DNA from: DASUPK01 sp963797265
GTDB taxonomy: Bacteria > Actinomycetota > Thermoleophilia > Solirubrobacterales > 70-9
Direction: 5' to 3'
Assembly: GCA_963797265.1 (NCBI GenBank)
Contig: CAWCOY010000006.1
Location: 232,169 to 296,168, forward strand
Length of the DNA: 64,000 nt
Shown here: in pieces, positions 55,497-63,304 of the stretch
How the letters are laid out: every line of letters begins with the position of its first letter
How positions within the stretch are numbered: the first letter of the stretch is position 1
The notes under the pieces: model-generated
Database searches by the model: none
What the model was told of the DNA's origin: nothing
The model's input: only the letters and a program-made list of their open reading frames with translations
Made by a program: the position numbers and the translations under genes

Positions 55497-55706
55497 CTTT
55501 GCCTCCTCTTGCCCCTCGGGCATTGGGTTGCTTGACGAGGGCAGCATCGATTCGCCGGAGTGCCAGGACAACGGCAGAACTGCCGTATCGGGCGAACTGC
55601 CGCACCGGGATTGGGCCGATAGCGGCAGTGCGCTCGCGGTCACCTAGGGCGAGATTTCCGCGGTCGAGCTAGTCAAGACGGGGTCTTGTCGAGCCACGCC
55701 TCCGTC

Positions 55707-56102
55707 CTACGACCAGAATTCGTCCCAGGCGTAGAGATCGTTGAAGTGCTCCCGGCCGTCGACGACCTTGCCGTCCTTGAGCTCGAAGAGGATGCAGCAG
55801 CCGACATCCAGGTGCTTGCCGTCTCGGTCCCCGGTGCTGTGCTGGAGGCCGATCACGCGGCCGTCGTCAGCTGCAAACAATTCCTGCAATCCGGCCTGAA
55901 AGGTCCCGCCAGTCCTCTCTCCGATCTGGCCGAAGTAGGCGAGAGTTGCGTCACGGCCCTGGTAGTCGTCGGCCATCGAGCTCCGCCCAGGCAGGTGCCA
56001 CACGATGCTCTCGTCGAACAGCTCGGTCAGCGTGTCGATGTCGGCCTCGTTGAAGGCCTCGTAGGCGCGCCGCATGATCGCGACGTTTTCGTCTGCTGCC
56101 AT
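55707..56102 (-). CDS. SnoaL-like NTF2-fold protein (1)
   Basis: 131 aa from ATG 56102 with TAGGAGA upstream. The family pattern is clear: IMRRAYEAFNEADIDTLTEL, WHLPGRSS, YQGRDATLAYFGQI and HFNDLYAWDEFW. This fold holds small ligands and includes polyketide cyclases, isomerases and inert binding proteins. The catalytic residues cannot be assigned. It is the first of five such genes in the right-hand part of the window. Confidence 0.85.
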   Translation of the reverse strand: MAADENVAIMRRAYEAFNEADIDTLTELFDESIVWHLPGRSSMADDYQGRDATLAYFGQIGERTGGTFQAGLQELFAADDGRVIGLQHSTGDRDGKHLDVGCCILFELKDGKVVDGREHFNDLYAWDEFWS

Positions 56103-56149
56103 GGTTTCTCCTAACGCCATTGGTGCCGCTGTCCCCCCGTCGGACTTGA

Positions 56150-56498
56150 TCACCCTATCGAGGGCGGAGCAGGGTCGCCAAAGGGGTCACTCGCTGGAAG
56201 CAGAGCCATGATTCTGTTGACGACGCAGGTTGAGGAGTTCGCCCGCATGGGAACTCCGCCGAAGGTCACGTCTGGGTGTGCTCGAAGATTGTGGAACCAG
56301 GCCGGGTGCCTAGCGTCGCCCTGCTTTGAGGCGACGATGGTGACCCGGTCCCCGTCGTGGAAGTAGATGACCGCGTTCCGTCGCAGCGCACCGCTCTTCG
56401 CGCCCCGGGTCTCGAGCAGGGCGGTTGGGAGGACCAGGCCCATCCCAACCCGGCCACGGGTTGCCCCCAGCAGATATGGATCGACCTTCCAGACGCAT
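56150..56498 (-). pseudogene. Decayed deazaflavin-dependent (nitroreductase-type) gene
   Basis: Homology runs from KVDPYLL near 56488 through MGLVLPTALLETRGAKSG, YFHDGDRVTIVASKQGDARH and PAWFHNLRAHPDVTFGG. The natural start (ATG 56498, with GGAG upstream) is out of frame with this core by one base, and the C-terminus after VPMRA does not match the family. The core could still be translated from the internal ATG at 56443, but as a truncated and damaged protein. Confidence 0.7.
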
Positions 56499-56585
56499 CG
56501 CGGAAATCTCCGGTCTGGCGGACTCGGTGGGAGTGTCGAGGAGTCGCTCCCCGCGCTCTCGCTCGGCGGTCATCGTTTACCTCTC

Positions 56586-57521
56586 TCAGCCCCGCGCGCG
56601 CTTGAAGCCCTCTCGCCAGCTCGCCCACACCGGCCGCCAGCCGAACTCGTGTCGGGCCTTCGCGTTCGTGGCGCCGCGAAGCTCGGCCGACATCTCGCCG
56701 ACCATCTTCCCGGCGAGGAGCCGCCCCAGCCAGCGTGGCACCCGTCGCGGCGGCTTCGCCCCGAGGACCTCGGCGTAGTGGGGCAGCCACTCCCGCATCG
56801 GTGCCGGTTCGTCGCTTACGACGTTGTAGATGCCGCGAGCGCCGCACTCGAGCGCGGCTACGGTCGCGGCGGCTGCGTCATCGACGTGGATGAATGAGAA
56901 CAGCCCGCCTCCGTCGCCGACGATGGGGAAGCGGCGGCGGCGCACGTCCGATGCCGTCGATCCATCCTCGGCGAAGTAGGTACCGGGGCCGTAGAACCAG
57001 CCATAGCGAAGTACGAGGCCCTCGATTCCCTCGGTGTCGAGAACCGCCTTCTCCATCTCCTCCACCGCCGCAATCGCCGAACCGAACGGCTCCGCCGCCT
57101 CGCTGAACAGCGGGTCACGCTCGTCCTTTACCGCTCTGCCGGTGGGCTCGTAGGCGAACGCGATCGACTGACAGATAAAGCGCCGGGCCCCCGCCGCCCG
57201 CGCCGCGGCAAGCAGATTCCGGGTCCCGACGGTCCGCAGTTGATTGGTTTTCTCATAGAGGTCTTTCTTTCGGGGTTGGAAGCGATCCGGTAGGGCCGTC
57301 AGCTGGTGGATCAGAGCCTCAGGCTTCGCCTCGGCCACGGCAAGTGCAAGTCGTTGGGCCATGAGCGCATCGCAGACGACGGCATGCGCTCCCGCGTCCT
57401 CGAGATCCGATGCCCGAGCCACCGAGCGCGTCATGCCGGTCACGTCGTGGCCGGCGTCGATCAGCTGGCCGACCAGCGGGCGTCCAATGGCGCCGCTCGC
57501 TCCCGCGACGAAGACCCTCAC
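56586..57521 (-). CDS. NAD(P)-dependent epimerase/dehydratase (extended SDR)
   Basis: 311 aa. It begins with the Rossmann motif VFVAGASGAIGRPLVGQL. The active-site region contains the Tyr in LRYGWFYGPG, which fits atypical members rather than the classic YxxxK. FIHVDDAAAATVAALE is the family's second hallmark. The substrate is unknown. It overlaps the alpha/beta hydrolase gene by 4 bases and belongs to the same minus-strand operon. Confidence 0.85.
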   Translation of the reverse strand: MRVFVAGASGAIGRPLVGQLIDAGHDVTGMTRSVARASDLEDAGAHAVVCDALMAQRLALAVAEAKPEALIHQLTALPDRFQPRKKDLYEKTNQLRTVGTRNLLAAARAAGARRFICQSIAFAYEPTGRAVKDERDPLFSEAAEPFGSAIAAVEEMEKAVLDTEGIEGLVLRYGWFYGPGTYFAEDGSTASDVRRRRFPIVGDGGGLFSFIHVDDAAAATVAALECGARGIYNVVSDEPAPMREWLPHYAEVLGAKPPRRVPRWLGRLLAGKMVGEMSAELRGATNAKARHEFGWRPVWASWREGFKRARG

Positions 57522-58414
57522 CGGTCCGCCTCGGCGGGCACGGTCGAGGAGAGGAACCGCACGATCGCCTCAGCGAGGGCATGGGGCTGGTCGATCGGGA
57601 TCAGCGTCCTGCTGTCGGGGATCTCGATGAAGCGCGCGTTCGGAAACGATTCCGCGAGCCGGCGACCTGCGGCGAGGGGCATCACCATGTCCTCCGCGGC
57701 CCAGGCAACGAGGACTGGCTTCCGGAACTGTCCGAGCTTCGGGTTTGCCGCGACGAGCTCACTGCGCCCCGCACGGGTGTCACCCGCGTACTTGCGCAGG
57801 TCCCTCCGGATCTCTTTCCGCACCCTCATCGGTTCGAGCCAGCGATCGAATAACCGGTCCGGCACCGGGCGCTTCGACATCCGCCCGAACGTCAGCGGGA
57901 GCTGGCGCAGCGCTCGGAAGCGAAGCAACTTGAGCGTGGCAAGGCCGCCTGGTATCTCCGCGGTGAGCGCGGCTACCTTCCCAGGCAATCCCGGCGGGTA
58001 GTTGTCGTACGTCTCACATGAGGCGAAGACGATCCACCCAATCCGCTCGTCCCATTCCTCCGCGATCAGGATCTGCGCGCCGCACCAGTCGTTGAAGACG
58101 AGCGTGACATCGCGCAGCTCGAGCCTCTCCAGGAACTCGACCAAGATCCGGACCTGGCCGCGCAGCGAGAGATCGGCTCCGTCGCGCATCGGCTTGCGAT
58201 GAGCGCCCATCGGCAGCGTCGGGCGGATGCAGCGGAAGTCGGGGCCGAGTTCGGCGGTTACCTCGTCCCACAGGCTCGCGTCCATGAGCAGGCCGTGAAG
58301 GAGGACGAGCGGTGCTCCCCCGCCGCCGCTGTCGAGGTAGGAGATCGGACCCGCGTCGAGCTCGAGCTCGAGGTTCGCGGCCTCCGCGCCGGTTTGGGCG
58401 CGGCGAGAACTCAT
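57518..58414 (-). CDS. Alpha/beta hydrolase, dehalogenase-like nucleophile
   Basis: 298 aa. The oxyanion region is LLHGLLMD. The nucleophile elbow is FNDWCGAQ, with Asp109 where esterases carry Ser; an Asp there is typical of haloalkane dehalogenases and epoxide hydrolases. The later His is in DQPHALAEAIVRFL. It overlaps genes on both sides by 4 bases, so it is translated with the SnoaL-like (3') and epimerase (5') neighbours of the operon. The substrate is unknown. Confidence 0.85.
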   Translation of the reverse strand: MSSRRAQTGAEAANLELELDAGPISYLDSGGGGAPLVLLHGLLMDASLWDEVTAELGPDFRCIRPTLPMGAHRKPMRDGADLSLRGQVRILVEFLERLELRDVTLVFNDWCGAQILIAEEWDERIGWIVFASCETYDNYPPGLPGKVAALTAEIPGGLATLKLLRFRALRQLPLTFGRMSKRPVPDRLFDRWLEPMRVRKEIRRDLRKYAGDTRAGRSELVAANPKLGQFRKPVLVAWAAEDMVMPLAAGRRLAESFPNARFIEIPDSRTLIPIDQPHALAEAIVRFLSSTVPAEADR

Positions 58415-58866
58415 ACGGCTTTGCTTCCACTGGCCTCGCGCGCGTGCTCGAGGAACGCGTTGATCCCCTGTGTGTCGTAGTGGAACATCTGCGCGCGGGC
58501 CAACTTGCCGTCGCGGACCTCGTAGAGGCCGATGACCGGCGATTCGAAGCGCTCACCATCGGGAGCTACGGCCCGCATGTGGTACAGCACGACGACCTCG
58601 CCGTCCTTCTCCGAGATCACCCGAGGGTCGAACCGCCGCTCGGCCTCGGTCGGCTGAACCGGGTCCCACGTTCCGAGCCAGCTGTTCTCGGAGGGGCCCT
58701 CTAGCTGCTCCTTGAGCGAGGGCATCCCGTCGACCACGCCGCCGTAGGGAAGCGACGGGGCGTCTTGGAGTTGGACGTCCTCGTGGTAGAGCTCGAAGAG
58801 CTTTGCGCCGTCGCGTTCCTCAACCGCCTGGATAACCCCGAGCACCACCTCAGCATCGGATCCCAT
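58411..58866 (-). CDS. SnoaL-like NTF2-fold protein (2)
   Basis: 151 aa. VLGVIQAVEERDGAKLFELY, VQLQDAPSLPYGG, VVVLYHMRAVAPDGERFES and AQMFHYDTQGINAFLEHA give the helix-sheet pattern of the family. It is the first gene of the minus-strand operon with the hydrolase and epimerase, and starts 128 bases from the divergent enoyl-CoA hydratase. The palindrome at 58945-58964 lies in that gap. Confidence 0.82.
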   Translation of the reverse strand: MGSDAEVVLGVIQAVEERDGAKLFELYHEDVQLQDAPSLPYGGVVDGMPSLKEQLEGPSENSWLGTWDPVQPTEAERRFDPRVISEKDGEVVVLYHMRAVAPDGERFESPVIGLYEVRDGKLARAQMFHYDTQGINAFLEHAREASGSKAV

Positions 58867-58944
58867 GGTGACTCCCTTCGCGCCAGCCCCGCGAGCAACC
58901 CGTGGTCCCCGGATCGCGAGGTGTTTGGTTGGATTTTTTTGAAT

Positions 58945-58964
58945 AATAGAGCATACGCTCTATT
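58945..58964. promoter_or_regulatory. Palindromic operator in divergent promoter region
   Basis: A perfect inverted repeat with 8-base arms AATAGAGC and GCTCTATT and a 4-base centre. It lies in an unusually AT-rich stretch between the divergent SnoaL-like and enoyl-CoA hydratase genes. Size and symmetry fit a TetR dimer site; the TetR gene at 59894 is the obvious candidate. It could control both operons. Confidence 0.6.
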
Positions 58965-58993
58965 TAGCGGCGACAATCGACAGAAAGGTGGCC

Positions 58994-59851
58994 ATGTCCC
59001 TCTATCGAGAGCTACGAGAAAGCAGCGCCGAGGACACCCGCACGCTCGTCGACGTCGAGCGCACGGGAGAGCGTGCGATCGTCACCATGAACGAGCCCGA
59101 GCGGCTGAACCCGCTGAGCGTCGGGCTCAACCTGCAGCTGCAGGAGCACCTCTCAGAGCTCGCGGGCGACCCCACGCTGCGCGCAATCGTCCTCACCGGC
59201 GCCGATCCCGCGTTCTCGACCGGCGGCGATCTCGAGATGATGGCGGCTGGCAATCGCGCGATCCGCGACGCCGGCAACCCCTCGGACACCACCGACGCCT
59301 GGCGCTGGATCCGTCGCCAGTTCGGCGGCGTCGCGCGAATCATCACCTCAACCGACAAGCTCTTCGTCGCCGCCCTGAACGGCCCCGCGGCGGGTGTCGG
59401 GCTCGCCTGGGCACTCGCCTGCGACATCGTCCTCGCCTCCGAGCGCGCCGTCCTCGTCCCTGCCTTCGGGCGGCTCGGGCTCGTCCCGGAGGTCGGTACG
59501 AGCTGGCTTCTCACCCGTCGGCTCGGCTACCACGGTGCAATCGCCTACTACCTGCGCGGCCGCCACGTCGGGCCCGAAGACGCACTCGAGCTGGGCCTCG
59601 TCGAGGAGGTCCATCCCCACGGCGAGCTCCTCGCCGCCGCGGAGAGCTGGTGTGAGCGCGCCGAACGGCTTCCGGCGCACGCTCTCGAGATGACCAAGCC
59701 GCTTCTGCGCGCTGCGTGCGATGCCTCCTGGGAGGAGTCGCTTCGACTCGAGGAGTTCGCTGAGGCAAACTGCTTTTCGACCGCCGCGCTGGGAAAAGCC
59801 GCCGAGGGCCTGCTCGCACAGAACGGACCGGGACGTGACGAGACGGGATAG
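58994..59851 (+). CDS. Enoyl-CoA hydratase/isomerase family protein
   Basis: 285 aa crotonase-fold protein from ATG 58994 (GTG 58988 is also in frame; GAAAGGTGG precedes). Oxyanion-hole strands are LTGADPAFSTGGDLEMM and LNGPAAGVGLAWALACDIVL. The Glu pair of true hydratases is partly changed: the second position lies in FGRLGLVPEVGTSWLL, where Glu is kept. It probably acts on an acyl-CoA in a degradation pathway. The next gene is a TetR regulator. Confidence 0.9.
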   Translation: MSLYRELRESSAEDTRTLVDVERTGERAIVTMNEPERLNPLSVGLNLQLQEHLSELAGDPTLRAIVLTGADPAFSTGGDLEMMAAGNRAIRDAGNPSDTTDAWRWIRRQFGGVARIITSTDKLFVAALNGPAAGVGLAWALACDIVLASERAVLVPAFGRLGLVPEVGTSWLLTRRLGYHGAIAYYLRGRHVGPEDALELGLVEEVHPHGELLAAAESWCERAERLPAHALEMTKPLLRAACDASWEESLRLEEFAEANCFSTAALGKAAEGLLAQNGPGRDETG

Positions 59852-59893
59852 GGCCCCGCTCGCAGGTAATCCCCTACGACCTATGGTTCTGCC

Positions 59894-60490
59894 GTGCCGC
59901 GTCCAGAGCTCCATCCCACCGACTCCATCCTCGACGCCGCCCGCGCAGTCGTCCTCGAACAGGGGCTCGGCGCAGCCACGGTCGCGGCGATAGCCGCGTC
60001 GAGCGGCGCACCGGTGGGCTCGATCTACCACCGCTTCGGTTCGGTCGACGACCTCCTGACCAAGATGTGGATCCGCGCCGTCCGGCGCTCGCAGGCCCGC
60101 TTCGCTGCTGCTGCAGAGCACCCCGACCCCGTCGAGGCAACCGTCGGGGCTGGGCTCTCGGTGTATGACTTCTGCGTCGATCACCCCGCCGACGCCCGGC
60201 TGCTTTTGTCGTTTCGCCCTGAGGACCTGGCCGGCGGGCGCCTCGATCTGGACCAGATCACCGAGCTTCAAAGTCTCAACGAACCCGTTGAAGCGGTGGT
60301 CAAGAATCTCGCCCGCCGTCTCTACGGGCGCGCGTCGAGGCGATCGCTCGACCGCGTGATCATGGCCGTGTTCGACCTCCCGCACGGCGCCGTGCGGCGT
60401 CCCCTCACCAATGGCGAGAAGCTCTTGCCCCAGCGGCGCGAGGCAGTCGAGGCCGCAGCCCGCGCGGTGATCGCCGACGCCCCGGGTTAA
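59894..60490 (+). CDS. TetR family transcriptional regulator (1)
   Basis: 198 aa. GTG start. The N-terminal helix-turn-helix is AATVAAIAASSGAPVGSIYHRF, and the rest is an all-helical ligand domain. It lies 42 bases after the enoyl-CoA hydratase on the same strand, so it is probably co-transcribed and autoregulated through the palindrome at 58945-58964. The ligand is possibly a CoA ester; this is inferred from its neighbour. Confidence 0.87.
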   Translation: MPRPELHPTDSILDAARAVVLEQGLGAATVAAIAASSGAPVGSIYHRFGSVDDLLTKMWIRAVRRSQARFAAAAEHPDPVEATVGAGLSVYDFCVDHPADARLLLSFRPEDLAGGRLDLDQITELQSLNEPVEAVVKNLARRLYGRASRRSLDRVIMAVFDLPHGAVRRPLTNGEKLLPQRREAVEAAARAVIADAPG

Positions 60491-60504
60491 CGCGCGTCAC
60501 GCCG

Positions 60505-60924
60505 TTAGCTGCCCCCTGCGCTCCAGATTTCATCGAACTGCGGCTGATCGAAGGGGAACAGGCGGCACTCTGCGAACAGCTCGGCACGCAGTCGGTACAG
60601 GCCCAGCGTCGACCACTCGCGCGTCCTCCCGTTGATGATCGCAGTGCCGTCGGTGAGCGCCGCGAAGTGCTCGCCCTCGCCGATCATGAGCTCGCGCCGG
60701 CGCATTCGAAACGTGCCGTCGGCGAGGTCGCGGCGGCGAAGCATGTAGGCGATCACCGCCTCCGGACCCTCGTAGCGGCCTGCGATCGGGCTCTCGCCGG
60801 GAACATGCCAGACGATGTCCGGATCCAGCAGGCGACGCACGGGCCCCGCGCCGCCGCCTCCGTAGAGCTCGTGCTGTGCGTCTTGTAGCTCGTCGATGAA
60901 CGCTGTCGCGCGTTCGCGCTCCAT
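60505..60924 (-). CDS. SnoaL-like NTF2-fold protein (3)
   Basis: 139 aa. LLDPDIVWHVPGESPIAG, YEGPEAVIAYMLRRRDLAD and AECRLFPFDQPQFDEIW match the same subgroup as SnoaL-like (1), with the WHVPG motif. It converges with TetR (1), 14 bases apart, and lies downstream of SnoaL-like (4) on the same strand. Confidence 0.83.
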   Translation of the reverse strand: MERERATAFIDELQDAQHELYGGGGAGPVRRLLDPDIVWHVPGESPIAGRYEGPEAVIAYMLRRRDLADGTFRMRRRELMIGEGEHFAALTDGTAIINGRTREWSTLGLYRLRAELFAECRLFPFDQPQFDEIWSAGGS

Positions 60925-60953
60925 TCTCTCCCCCTGCGGATGATCGCGTTGGT

Positions 60954-61538
60954 TCAGCGAGCCGCGCCCGATGCCTGGAGTTCGCCGAGTCCGAGCTGGG
61001 CACGCAAGGCGAACGCGTCCATATAGGTGTGCTTGGTGGCGACGAGGCCGTCCTCGGTCGTGATCACATCGACGGCGTCGAGATCGAGCTTCTGGCCGGC
61101 GGGCTCTACTACCCGCCCGTCGATCGGAAACGCGCCCGCCAGGGTCGCCGTGAAGCGAAACTGGTGGACGAAGAAGCCCTCGGCGACGTTGAGCGCCTGA
61201 GTCGCGAAGTGCATATCCGGCCAGCTCGCGAACAGGAAGCGGAACTGCTCGGCCACTTCGGCGGCGCCGTGTGCCGGCGGGTAACCCGTGAGCTTCAGCT
61301 CGAACTGCATCTCGGGGGTCTGCATGGACATGATTTCGTCGAAGTCATGCGCGCTCCAGGCCGCTCCGTATCGCCGGGCGAGGTCGTCCGCAGCAGGAAT
61401 GCTCGTGCAGCGGATCGCGGTCCCAAATCGGGCCATCCACTTGGCGGGCATCCGCTCGATCTCCTCCGGATAGGGCGGCTCCAGCGGAGCGATCCGCGGC
61501 TTCCGTGAGCCGGTGGGGAATGCGCTGGGTAAGGGCAT
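60954..61538 (-). CDS. SnoaL-like protein (4) with carboxymuconolactone-decarboxylase-like N-terminus
   Basis: 194 aa. From about residue 47 it is a SnoaL-like domain (DLARRYGAAWSAHDFDEIMS, FELKLTGYPPAHGAAEV, TKHTYMDAFAL). The first 35 residues read PRIAPLEPPYPEEIERMPAK, which resembles the start of AhpD/carboxymuconolactone-decarboxylase proteins, whose body is missing. It looks like the remnant of a deletion that joined two neighbouring genes. The start directly follows the tautomerase stop. Confidence 0.75.
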   Translation of the reverse strand: MPLPSAFPTGSRKPRIAPLEPPYPEEIERMPAKWMARFGTAIRCTSIPAADDLARRYGAAWSAHDFDEIMSMQTPEMQFELKLTGYPPAHGAAEVAEQFRFLFASWPDMHFATQALNVAEGFFVHQFRFTATLAGAFPIDGRVVEPAGQKLDLDAVDVITTEDGLVATKHTYMDAFALRAQLGLGELQASGAAR

Positions 61539-62066
61539 CTAGGTCCGGCTGACGGCGCCGACCGACTCGAGCGCCGCCTCGCGCCAGCGCTCGGTCTTGC
61601 TTCCTGGGCCCCCGCTCCTCAGGGAGTACTGGACGACCTCGCGCATCGAAAAGACATCGCCAAAGCCGCCCCAGTGCCCGTCCTTGATGAAGCGCAGGTG
61701 TACCCAGACACGGTGCGCCTCGACCGGATTGTTGTCGGTGCCCTCCGCGGCTAGAACGGCCTCGGTCACCTTCTGGATCAGTATTTGCCGGCCCCGCTCT
61801 GGGAATGGTCCGAACAGACCTGGGGCGCCCTCGGGCATCGTGACGGTGATCCGATAGAGCGGCTTTTCGAGGACCCGGCCGCCGGCAAAGACGTCTTGCT
61901 CGTTAACGAAGCACCAGGCCACAGCCTGCATGTGATCGTCATCGCTGAAGTCGACTGCGGGCCCAGCCTCAACCTCTAGGGCGATCGAGGAGAGCTCGCC
62001 GGCGAGTTGCTGCTTGGCGGCGTCGTCCAGGGCCCCCTTGGTAGTGGTGAGTTCGACCATCGGCAT
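61539..62066 (-). CDS. 4-oxalocrotonate tautomerase family protein
   Basis: 175 aa from ATG 62066, which puts the catalytic Pro at position 2 (MPMVELTTTKGALDD), as the family requires; GGAGG lies 8 bases upstream. A second half with LYRITVTMPEGAPGLF and ILIQKVTEAVLAAEG repeats the fold. It is about twice the length of the single-domain enzyme, as in fused or MSAD-like members. It converts unsaturated keto acids in aromatic-type degradation; the exact substrate is unknown. Confidence 0.82.
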   Translation of the reverse strand: MPMVELTTTKGALDDAAKQQLAGELSSIALEVEAGPAVDFSDDDHMQAVAWCFVNEQDVFAGGRVLEKPLYRITVTMPEGAPGLFGPFPERGRQILIQKVTEAVLAAEGTDNNPVEAHRVWVHLRFIKDGHWGGFGDVFSMREVVQYSLRSGGPGSKTERWREAALESVGAVSRT

Positions 62067-62133
62067 TTTCAAAGCCTCCAGTGTTGGTGGGATTTGCGCC
62101 GAGCGCGGTTACGTCGACTCCTCGCTCGGCGGA

Positions 62134-62158
62134 TATGTAACATACACGCATGCATGTA
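62134..62158. promoter_or_regulatory. Palindromes at the start of the second TetR gene
   Basis: Two linked symmetric elements: TATGT-A-ACATA (62134-62144) and a 16-base near-palindrome (62143-62158, seven of eight pairs matching, centred on GCATGC) that includes the TetR start codon at 62150. They lie between the divergent tautomerase and TetR genes, an ideal place for autorepression and control of the tautomerase operon. Confidence 0.55.
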
Positions 62159-62824
62159 CGAACGCCTCATCAGCCAAGTGGCCGTTCGACGGCGACCGAA
62201 TCGGCAAGTGGCCGCCGCCCGACGCAGGCCGAGCGAAGCGCGCGCACGCGCAGCGCTCTGCTCGAGTCCGCCGCGAAGGAGCTGTCCCGCTACGGCTACG
62301 GGAACCTCAACCTGGAGCGGGTGGCGGCCGAGGCCGGCTACACCCGCGGGGCGCTCTACCACCAGTTCAAGGACAAGGAGGACCTCGCCTTGGCAGTGCT
62401 CGACTGGGTCCACGAGAACTGGATGCGCGAGGTGGGTGCCCCAGCCGGGCAAGAGCCCGATCCGCTCGCCGAGCTGATCGCGCTGGCGCGCGGTCATGCC
62501 GTCTTCTGCCGGCGAGACGTCGCCCGCGTTGTGATGGCGCTGCGGGTCGAGTTCAGCGGCCAGGACCACCCGGTGGGGCGCGCGATCGCGCGGATCTCGG
62601 AGGGGGGCGCCAAGCGCGTCGCTCGTCTGGTCAACGCGGGGCGCAGGATGGGGACGATCCCACCCGGCCCGCCCGCCAGGACGGTCGCGCTCGCGTTCTT
62701 CGGCGCCCTGGAGGGGACGGTCATTCAGGTCGCCGGACAGGTGCCAGACGACGAGGTGCTGGCGGCGCGCGCGGTCGCCGGCGTGCTTGGACTCGACCCT
62801 GACGTGGTGGCGACACGTGGCTGA
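62150..62824 (+). CDS. TetR family transcriptional regulator (2)
   Basis: 224 aa. A basic Ser/Thr/Arg-rich N-terminal extension of about 30 residues precedes the helix-turn-helix (LNLERVAAEAGYTRGALYHQF). The ligand domain has ISEGGAKRVARLVNAGRR and GALEGTVIQVAGQ. It is divergent from the tautomerase and upstream of SnoaL-like (5), which it probably regulates too. The palindromes at its own start suggest autoregulation. Confidence 0.88.
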   Translation: MHVRTPHQPSGRSTATESASGRRPTQAERSARTRSALLESAAKELSRYGYGNLNLERVAAEAGYTRGALYHQFKDKEDLALAVLDWVHENWMREVGAPAGQEPDPLAELIALARGHAVFCRRDVARVVMALRVEFSGQDHPVGRAIARISEGGAKRVARLVNAGRRMGTIPPGPPARTVALAFFGALEGTVIQVAGQVPDDEVLAARAVAGVLGLDPDVVATRG

Positions 62825-62865
62825 GAGCAGACCCCATACCTGTCCCTAGAGAAAGGTCGCATCCC

Positions 62866-63264
62866 ATGCATCCGTTCCGGAGCGCACTCGAGAAAGGCGA
62901 AATCGACGACGCGCTTGAGCTGGTCTCGCCGGACGTCGTCTTCAACAGCCCGGTCGCATTCACGCCGTACCACGGACGCGAAGCGATTGGCCTGATCCTG
63001 CGCGCCGTAGCCCGCGTCCTTCAGGACTTTCATTTCGAACGCGAGATCGGTGCCGAGGGGGCCCGCGACCAGGCGCTGGTGTTCAGAGCACGAGTGGGAG
63101 ATCTAGAGCTGCACGGGTGCGACTTCCTCCACCTCGGCGAGGACGGGCTGATCGGCGAGTTCACCGTGATGATCCGCCCGCTCTCTGCGGCATTCGCGTT
63201 CGCAGAGGCGATGAAAGCCGAGGTTCCCGCGGGGCCAACCGAGCCGGGTGTGGCGGGGGCGTGA
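62866..63264 (+). CDS. SnoaL-like NTF2-fold protein (5)
   Basis: 132 aa from ATG 62866 with GAGAAAGG upstream. DALELVSPDVVFNSPVAFTP, YHGREAIGLILRAVARVLQD and EGLIGEFTVMIRPLSAAFAF-like segments show the fold, with the C-terminal Arg-Pro-Leu motif seen in this subgroup. It follows TetR (2) by 41 bases on the same strand. Confidence 0.83.
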   Translation: MHPFRSALEKGEIDDALELVSPDVVFNSPVAFTPYHGREAIGLILRAVARVLQDFHFEREIGAEGARDQALVFRARVGDLELHGCDFLHLGEDGLIGEFTVMIRPLSAAFAFAEAMKAEVPAGPTEPGVAGA

Positions 63265-63304
63265 GCTCCTCCAGCCGCATACACCCGTCGATCGGGGAGC
63301 GATC

